64,000 nt of DNA from Actinoplanes oblitus. Lineage in GTDB: Bacteria > Actinomycetota > Actinomycetes > Mycobacteriales > Micromonosporaceae. Position numbers and translations under genes: made by a program. Below are positions 56,416-64,000 of the stretch, one piece after another; the first letter of the stretch is position 1, and each line of letters begins with the position of its first letter. A model generated the notes under the pieces. That model made no database searches. It saw only the letters and a list, made by a program, of their open reading frames with translations, and was not told where the DNA came from. The DNA lies in assembly GCF_030252345.1 (NCBI RefSeq), contig NZ_CP126980.1, positions 7,331,501 to 7,395,500 on the forward strand, in the 5' to 3' direction.

Positions 56416-57092
56416 TTACTTACCTTGCTGTCGAGCAGACTCAGGAGGTGCCGCACGACCTCGTCGATGCCCATTCCGGTGGTGTCCACCTCGATGGCGT
56501 CGGAGGCCTGGCGCAGCGGGTCGGTGGCGCGGGTGCTGTCCAGCTTGTCGCGGCGGGCCAGGTCCGCCTCGGTGGCCGCCACCTCGGTGGCGTCCTCGGC
56601 GCTGCGCCGCGCGGCGCGGGCGGCGGCCGAGGCGGTCAGGTAGACCTTGAGGTCGGCGTCCGGGGCGACCACCGAGGCGATGTCGCGGCCCTCGACGATG
56701 ATCCTCGGGTGCGACGCGATGATCGCCTGCTGCAGGGCGACCAGGTGCTTGCGGACCGCCGGCACCGCGGCGACGGCGGAGACCGCGCCGGTCACCTCGG
56801 GGCCGCGGATCGGCGCGTCGACATTCGTCCCGTTCGCGGCGAAATGCGGCGCGGTGGGGTCGGTGCCGATCGACAGCTCGGTCTCCAGCACGATCTTCGC
56901 GATCGCGTCCTGGTCGGCCAGATCCACACCCGCCTGCAACACCGCCCAGGTCACCGCGCGGTACATCGCGCCGGTGTCCAGGTACACCCCGTCGACAGCG
57001 GTCGCCAGCCGCCGGGAAACAGTGGATTTGCCGGAGCCCGATGGGCCGTCGACCGCCACGACGCACTTCGTGGGCCGTACCTCTAGCGCCAC
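56412..57092 (-). CDS. cmk: Cytidylate kinase
   Basis: 226 residues. Start GTG 57092 has GGAGGA five bases upstream; the longer frame to 57203 adds unlikely sequence. P-loop GPSGSGKST in [31 protein letters not shown] nucleobase-binding segment, and GRDIASVV are typical of bacterial CMP kinases, which phosphorylate CMP and dCMP. Adjacent to der in a conserved order, so this is core chromosome. The promoter must lie within 57093-57200. Confidence 0.95.
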   Translation of the reverse strand: MALEVRPTKCVVAVDGPSGSGKSTVSRRLATAVDGVYLDTGAMYRAVTWAVLQAGVDLADQDAIAKIVLETELSIGTDPTAPHFAANGTNVDAPIRGPEVTGAVSAVAAVPAVRKHLVALQQAIIASHPRIIVEGRDIASVVAPDADLKVYLTASAAARAARRSAEDATEVAATEADLARRDKLDSTRATDPLRQASDAIEVDTTGMGIDEVVRHLLSLLDSKVSK

Positions 57093-57276
57093 CGTTCCTC
57101 CAGATGTCCCCGGGCCAACAACCCTCCCATTGTGCCCGCCACCGCCCCGCCCGGCGAACCTGGGGCACCCCGGCGACCTGCGGGTGATCACCACCGATGC
57201 CAACCCTACCGCCGCCGGGTCCGCTGTCGCTTGCGACGCAGACGCTTCCGGTACGCCCCCGGCACGCCCCCGCCGA

Positions 57277-57336
57277 GCCGGGCGAAGCCCGCCCGGCCCG
57301 GTACCCGGCGGCCGGGCCCGGTCGAGCGGGCCCGGC
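57277..57336. terminator. Pair of strong GC-rich hairpins between cmk and the beta-helix gene
   Basis: Two hairpins: GCCGGGCG/CGCCCGGC (57277-57284 and 57290-57297, 5-nt loop) and GCCGGGCCCG/CGGGCCCGGC (57311-57320 and 57327-57336, 6-nt loop). They start 12 bases after the minus-strand gene ending at 57348 and would stop that transcript before cmk. No T run follows, as is common in high-GC actinobacterial terminators. Confidence 0.55.
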
Positions 57337-57347
57337 CACCTCGGCGC

Positions 57348-59549
57348 CTACGGGAAGTTGAGCAGGTAGGAGTTGGTGTTGCCGGAGTTCGCCGCGGCAC
57401 CGGTGTCGTTGATGACATGCGAGATGGTGCCCACACCACCGAGCGAGACCACCGCCATGTCGTGGAACTTCACGCCGGGAACCGCCGGCACCTCGAAGGC
57501 GCGCAGCGACGACACCGAGTTGTTGACGTTGAAGAAGCAGTAGCTGCCGAGCCCCCAGGCCTCGAACGTGCTGACACCGGACGCCACCTTGATCGCCGGG
57601 TAGCCGTTCTGCGAGCCGTTCATCCAGGCGGCCTGGTTGGGCGGGTCGTAGGGCATCTCGTTCTGGAAGAAGACGATCTTGCCGTTGGCGCCGTTCCAGA
57701 CCACCTCGTTCTTCTGGTAGTGCTCGACGAACAGGCCGGTGGCCAGCACGTTGTCGCCGTTGACGGTGAGCCCGTTGTCGGCGGTGTTCACCGTCCAGCC
57801 GATCCCGGCGCCGTGGTCGGCGCGCCAGGCCCAGGTGTGGTCGACGATCGTGTTGTTGGCGTTGACGACCAGGCTGTTGGTGGCCTTGCCGGCCACCATG
57901 CCGCCGATCCGGAAGAACACGTCCTGCACGGTGACCGGGTTGGCCGCGTGCGAGACGCCCGACTTGGCGAGGCCGACCTTGAGCAGCGTGTCACTGTTCG
58001 TGGTGCCGGCGTCGAAGAGCAGGCCCTTGAGGCGTACGCCGTCGACGTCGGCGACGTCCATCGCGTTCACGCCGTTGTCCGGGATGATCGTCGGGTAGCC
58101 GATGCCGAGCACCACGGTGTTCGCCTTGGTCACGTGCAGGGTCTGTGCCACGTGGTAGATGCCCGGGGTGAAGAAGACGTTGCACCCGTTGGCGAGCGCC
58201 GTGTTGATCGTCGCCGCCGAGTCACCGGGCCGCGCGACGAAGAACGTGCTCATCGGCAGGGAGCTGCCGGGGGTGCTGCCGCCCGCCCAGCTCGGCCCGC
58301 TGGCGTTGGTCCGCAGCGCGGGCAGGAAGACACGGTACTTGCCGGCCGCGTCGAGGTAGAGGTACGGCACGTCCCGCGACACCGGCGTGCTGGCCAGGGT
58401 GGTGTAGCGGGGCCCGCTCGCCGGGTTGGTGCTGAAGTTCGTGGCGGGGGCGCCGCTGGTGCCGGAGAACACCATGTTCCAGTTGGAGCCGCTCCACGAG
58501 CCCAGCATGCTGTCCTTGGTGTACCACTGCTGCTGGGAGGCGGACTCGGCGGTCCCGTCGATCTTCGAGTCGGAGATGTATCCGCCGCTGGCCCAGCCGT
58601 AGCTGGCCGGGAACAGGTTGAGCCCGCCGATCACGTGCATCCGGCGGTACGGCGCGGCCTGCGCGACCGCCCAGCGGTTGGTCCCGCCGTTCGTGTTCAC
58701 CGACAGGTTCTCGGCGGAGCGCCAGAAGTTCTGGGTCGCGTTGCCGGCGTCACTGGCGTTGAACGCGTCGACGGTGACCGCGCCGTTGATGCGTACGTCG
58801 TCGGGGTTCTGGCCGACGCCGAGGATCGACGTGTTGAACCCGATGTTCGCGCCGACGTTGTACGGCGTGCCGCTCGGCTTGAAGACCAGCGCGTCGCGCC
58901 GGGTGCCGAACTGCGCCGAGGCGGTGTCCTTCTGCGCGTTGAAGACGCTGTCCAGCGAGGCCTGGATCGCGGCGTCGGACATCGAGCGGTCGTAGATGTG
59001 CACGTTCGGCCCGAAGTCGGGATTGTCGGAGTACGCCGGGCAGGTTCCCGGGTTCGCCGGCGTGGTGACGGTGAACTTCTGCGCCGCGGTGCCGTTGCAG
59101 TCCCAGATCTGCAGCCGGGTCCCGTTGGCGGTGGCCCCGCTCGGCGAGTCCACGCACCGACCGGACTGCGGGTTCCGCAGGCTGCCGTCGCCCTGCTGCG
59201 TCCACTGCTGCGCGCCGGTGCCGTTGCAGTCCCAGAGCTGCAGCTTGGTGCCGTTGGCGGTGCCACCGCTGGTGATGTCGAGGCAGCGGCCGATGGTGGT
59301 CAGCGCGCTGCCGCTCCAGCTCCAGTGCTGGTCGGCGCTGGTCGCCTGGCAGTCCCAGAGCTGGACCGCGGTGCCGTTGACGCCGGTGTCGTCGCCGCTG
59401 ACGTCCACGCACTTGCCGCCCGGACCGGCGATCGGGTTGCCGGCGACGGCGGCCGCGGCGGCGACGCCGGGCACGCCGAGCGCCGCGATCACCAGCAGTG
59501 TCAGGGCCGCGACCAGGCCGCCACGGCGGCGGCGGTGGACAACTCTCAT
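57348..59549 (-). CDS. Secreted CBM13 protein with right-handed beta-helix domain (GH55-like, function unknown)
   Basis: 733 residues. Sec signal peptide (RRRRGGLVAALTLLVIAALG, cleavage near AAA-AVAG), then a ricin-type trefoil at ~40-165 with WDC...QQW repeats. The C-terminal ~560 residues read as a parallel beta-helix: repeated GVxLKGLLFD, NTIVDHTWAWRADHG and NGLTVNGDNV coils, Asn/Asp-rich turns. Similar actinobacterial proteins are secreted with carbohydrate modules, but their database names are unreliable. A carbohydrate-active role (GH55/polysaccharide-lyase-like) is inferred from fold and CBM13. A palindrome related to the CelR site lies 39 bp upstream of the start. Confidence 0.7.
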   Translation of the reverse strand: MRVVHRRRRGGLVAALTLLVIAALGVPGVAAAAAVAGNPIAGPGGKCVDVSGDDTGVNGTAVQLWDCQATSADQHWSWSGSALTTIGRCLDITSGGTANGTKLQLWDCNGTGAQQWTQQGDGSLRNPQSGRCVDSPSGATANGTRLQIWDCNGTAAQKFTVTTPANPGTCPAYSDNPDFGPNVHIYDRSMSDAAIQASLDSVFNAQKDTASAQFGTRRDALVFKPSGTPYNVGANIGFNTSILGVGQNPDDVRINGAVTVDAFNASDAGNATQNFWRSAENLSVNTNGGTNRWAVAQAAPYRRMHVIGGLNLFPASYGWASGGYISDSKIDGTAESASQQQWYTKDSMLGSWSGSNWNMVFSGTSGAPATNFSTNPASGPRYTTLASTPVSRDVPYLYLDAAGKYRVFLPALRTNASGPSWAGGSTPGSSLPMSTFFVARPGDSAATINTALANGCNVFFTPGIYHVAQTLHVTKANTVVLGIGYPTIIPDNGVNAMDVADVDGVRLKGLLFDAGTTNSDTLLKVGLAKSGVSHAANPVTVQDVFFRIGGMVAGKATNSLVVNANNTIVDHTWAWRADHGAGIGWTVNTADNGLTVNGDNVLATGLFVEHYQKNEVVWNGANGKIVFFQNEMPYDPPNQAAWMNGSQNGYPAIKVASGVSTFEAWGLGSYCFFNVNNSVSSLRAFEVPAVPGVKFHDMAVVSLGGVGTISHVINDTGAAANSGNTNSYLLNFP

Positions 59550-59587
59550 GGGCCGTCCTACTTCCTCGTGAAGTGCAGCAATGGCGA

Positions 59588-59599
59588 GAGAGCGCTCTC
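59588..59599. promoter_or_regulatory. CelR-like 12-bp palindrome upstream of the beta-helix gene
   Basis: GAGAGCGCTCTC is a perfect palindrome sharing the central GAGCGCTC with the CelR site at 60937. It lies 39-50 bp before the ATG at 59549 and about 100 bp before the divergent start at 59702, so one bound repressor could affect both genes. Confidence 0.5.
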
Positions 59600-59701
59600 A
59601 GGAAAGTTTCATCAATGTTTCATCGAGAAGAACGGATGTCAAGGAGCGTTCATCCCGCCCGGGTGGTCTCCGGCCACCCCCGCCCCGGGGACCCTTGCGG
59701 G

Positions 59702-60880
59702 ATGCGATGGCTTCGAGCGCTCACCGCGGCCGCCCTCGCGAGCGCCGTGGCCCTGGCGCCGGCACCGGCCGCCGCTTCCGGGACGATCGAGGGCCGTGGC
59801 CAGTACCGGGAGGCTGCCGCTTCCGGGGCGATCGAGGGCCGTGGCCAGTACCGGGAGGCTGCCGCTTTCGGGACCATCGAGGGCGGTGGCCAGCACCGCG
59901 AGCACGAACGGATCACCCGGGCCGCGATCGCCTGCCGGACCGGCGCCGGATTCCGCGCGGACTGCTTCGCCCCGCGTTCGACGGCCCAGCTCGCCGGCCA
60001 CGACCGGAAGTTCGGCGCCGTCGGGGCGCCGGACAGCACCGAGATAGCCGATCCGGCGGCACACTGCGACGACGCCGACTTCCTCGCCGGCGGCTACCCG
60101 CGGACCCGCGACCAGGCCACCGCGGCCCTGCTCCGATGCGTCGCCCACCTGCGCCGCCGCTTCGCCGAGGCGGTCACCAGCGCGGGCGGCGTGCTCGACG
60201 GCGACGGCCGGCTGGCCGGCGCGGAGGTGGCCCTCGATACCGACTGCGAGCTGGACCCGAAGAGCGAGCCGCGGGCGAAGTGCGAGGCGCTGGAGGCCTT
60301 CGGCCGGGCCCTGCACGGGGTGCAGGACTTCTACGCGCACAGCAACTGGGCCGACGACGCCGATCCCGCACTGCCGCCCGGCGCCGGCAATCCGCCGGGC
60401 CTGAACCGGCCGGCCCCGAGCCCGGTCCTCGATCTGCGGGGCACCGGCACCCCGGCGGTGCCCGGCGACCTGGCCACCGGGTGCTTCGTCCTGAAGGACA
60501 GCGTCCCGGGCACCGGGGCGTGCGCGGGGCGCGTCACCCACGCCGCGCTCAACAAGGACAACGGCCTCGTCGATCCGGACACCGGCGGCACGACGGCGCC
60601 GGCCACCCGGCGCGGCCTGGTGCTGACCAATTTCGCGAAGGCGGTGACCGGCGCGATCGTCGAGACCCGACATCAGTGGCAGGAGCTGCGGGCCGCGCTG
60701 AGGCAGACGTACGGCGCCGCGAAGGGTGAGCTCATCGCGTGCGCGCTCACCCGCGACGACCCGGCGACGGACTGCCGGCGGACGGGTTCGGGCGTGGCAC
60801 CGGCGGCGCTGGTCGCCGTGCTGATCGGCTTGATCGCGGCCGGCTACCTGTGGCGTCGCCGAGCGACGCGGCGCGGTTGA
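59702..60880 (+). CDS. HET-C/CinY-like secreted, membrane-anchored protein with internal tandem repeat
   Basis: 392 residues. Signal peptide (MRWLRALTAAALASAVALAP, cleavage near AAA-SGT). Residues 26-70 are three copies of a 15-residue unit (SGTIEGRGQYREAAA and variants) encoded by a 45-bp DNA repeat. The main domain has ALHGVQDFYAHSNW, the histidine-rich signature of the HET-C/CinY group, which shares the zinc phospholipase C/S1 nuclease-like fold, and scattered Cys pairs. A C-terminal hydrophobic helix (VAPAALVAVLIGLIAAGYLW) followed by RRRATRRG anchors it to the membrane. Exact activity unknown. Confidence 0.7.
   Translation: MRWLRALTAAALASAVALAPAPAAASGTIEGRGQYREAAASGAIEGRGQYREAAAFGTIEGGGQHREHERITRAAIACRTGAGFRADCFAPRSTAQLAGHDRKFGAVGAPDSTEIADPAAHCDDADFLAGGYPRTRDQATAALLRCVAHLRRRFAEAVTSAGGVLDGDGRLAGAEVALDTDCELDPKSEPRAKCEALEAFGRALHGVQDFYAHSNWADDADPALPPGAGNPPGLNRPAPSPVLDLRGTGTPAVPGDLATGCFVLKDSVPGTGACAGRVTHAALNKDNGLVDPDTGGTTAPATRRGLVLTNFAKAVTGAIVETRHQWQELRAALRQTYGAAKGELIACALTRDDPATDCRRTGSGVAPAALVAVLIGLIAAGYLWRRRATRRG
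59777..59911 (+). repeat. 45-bp tandem repeat, three copies, in frame
   Basis: Units at 59777-59821, 59822-59866 and 59867-59911. The first two are nearly identical; the third is diverged at its 3' end. Being a multiple of three, copy-number change would lengthen or shorten the N-terminus of the HET-C-like protein without a frameshift. Confidence 0.85.
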
Positions 60881-63307
<2,427 letters not shown>

Positions 63308-63453
63308 TGAACACCTGGTGGCCGGCGTTCGAGGAGAACCTGAACCGCCCTGCCCACCACCCGGTTGACGTGCGGATTCGCCGCCGATCGCGGGAAATCG
63401 ACGGCCGGTGCGGTCGGTTAGATTGCTCGGCGGCGATGCGTCACGGGGGATGA

Positions 63454-64000
63454 ATGGCAACGACGAACACCGTCACCGAGCGCGCGTCCACCGAGGACGC
63501 GTCCGCCGCTGAACGGGCGAGGGAACGCCGTCCATGGCTCGGCCTGACGCTGATCATGGTGCTGGCGGCGGGCGTGCGGCTCTACCGGTTTCCGGACGTG
63601 CCGCGCGGGTTGAACCAGGACGAGGTGTCGGCGGGGTACGAGACGCTCTCGCTGCTCACCGCCGGCACCGACCGCTGGGGCACCCGGTGGCCGGTCTACT
63701 TCACCGCGTTCGGCAGCGGGCAGAACGTGCTGCTGTCGTACCTGAACATGCCGTTCGTCGCGATCCTCGGGCCCACCCCGCTGGGCCTGCGGCTGCTGCC
63801 GGCGCTGCTCGGGGTGCTCACTGTAGCGGTCACCTACGCGCTCACCGCCCGGCTGGCTGGGCGCCGGGCCGGCCTGCTGGCGGCGCTGCTGCTGGCGGCC
63901 TGCCCGTGGCACGTGATGATGTCGCGCTGGTCGCTGGAGTCCAACCTGCTGCCGCCGGTCATGGTGATCGCGGTTTGGGTGCTGGTGGTGGCCTACCAGT
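63454..64000 (+). CDS. GT39/ArnT-like membrane glycosyltransferase, 3'-truncated
   Basis: Reads from ATG 63454 (GGGGGA upstream) to the window edge, 182 codons. The start has a cytoplasmic Glu/Arg-rich segment, then helix 1 (LGLTLIMVLAAGVRLYRF). The Asp/Glu pair of PRGLNQDEVSAGYE in the first extracytoplasmic loop is the metal/substrate-binding signature of PMT-type (GT39/GT83) polyprenyl-phosphate sugar transferases. Two or more helices follow (LRLLPALLGVLTVAVTYAL, AGLLAALLLAACPWHVMMSR). The rest lies outside the window, so the sugar donor and acceptor cannot be inferred. Confidence 0.8.
   Translation, partial: MATTNTVTERASTEDASAAERARERRPWLGLTLIMVLAAGVRLYRFPDVPRGLNQDEVSAGYETLSLLTAGTDRWGTRWPVYFTAFGSGQNVLLSYLNMPFVAILGPTPLGLRLLPALLGVLTVAVTYALTARLAGRRAGLLAALLLAACPWHVMMSRWSLESNLLPPVMVIAVWVLVVAYQ

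Noticed and set aside
57132..60047. 971-codon plus-strand open frame
   Set aside because: It is antisense to the CBM13/beta-helix gene and runs into the next gene in the wrong frame; no domain can be recognised.

Overview
The window is about 70% G+C, with actinomycete codon usage, GTG starts, many 1-4 nt stop/start overlaps, an AfsR-type regulator, YbaB/EspC-type secretion partners and many secreted hydrolases carrying ricin-type (CBM13) or CBM2 modules. This fits a filamentous actinobacterium, most likely Micromonosporaceae (Actinoplanes-like). The genus is inferred from gene content, not from a marker gene.

Region by region. (1) 1-2995: secreted arabinogalactan-type degradation, with a GH59 gene cut by the window edge and a GH54 arabinofuranosidase. 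(2) 2973-7056: two tandem ABC-F ATPases and a PPOX-class flavin/F420 enzyme. (3) 7690-9810: a type VII secretion-like toxin cassette of YbaB-like protein, EspC-like protein, long toxin with an HExxH motif, and zinc-ribbon protein. (4) 10449-14609: secreted GH54-CBM2, a PET-hydrolase-like esterase-CBM2, and GH5-trefoil. (5) 15127-16688: an ECF sigma factor with a membrane-anchored partner. (6) 16877-42245: a biosynthetic cluster with no NRPS or PKS. Its minus-strand arm holds exporters, a DegT aminotransferase, an epimerase, a glutathionylspermidine-synthase-like ATP-grasp enzyme, a LanB-type dehydratase lacking the elimination domain, and a YbaK-type tRNA deacylase. The plus-strand arm holds AfsR, PanD, a PLP fold-type-II-like protein, an oxidoreductase, a class III aminotransferase, a PP-loop/glutaminase pair, two 2OG-Fe(II) oxygenases, an ATP-grasp ligase and a UbiA prenyltransferase. 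A two-component system and a FemAB/GNAT-like acyltransferase close it. (7) 42349-54842: an insertion-sequence-rich island. It carries a two-gene DUF4062-NACHT-HEAT system whose main protein has 2173 residues, several transposase remnants, one complete IS5-type element, and ends beside tRNA-Pro(GGG). (8) 54851-57092: the housekeeping tRNA-Pro, der and cmk. (9) 57348-64000: a secreted CBM13/beta-helix protein, a HET-C/CinY-like protein with an internal 45-bp repeat, a GH9 cellulase behind a perfect CelR-type operator, and a truncated GT39-like membrane protein.

The best candidates for an undescribed system are the DUF4062-NACHT-HEAT pair at 44168-51177, which reads as an NLR-like defence system, and the cluster at 16877-42245, which seems to join tRNA-dependent LanB chemistry, beta-alanine supply, ATP-grasp ligation, split glutamine-dependent amidation and prenylation. 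No precursor peptide, product or defence phenotype can be read from the sequence.
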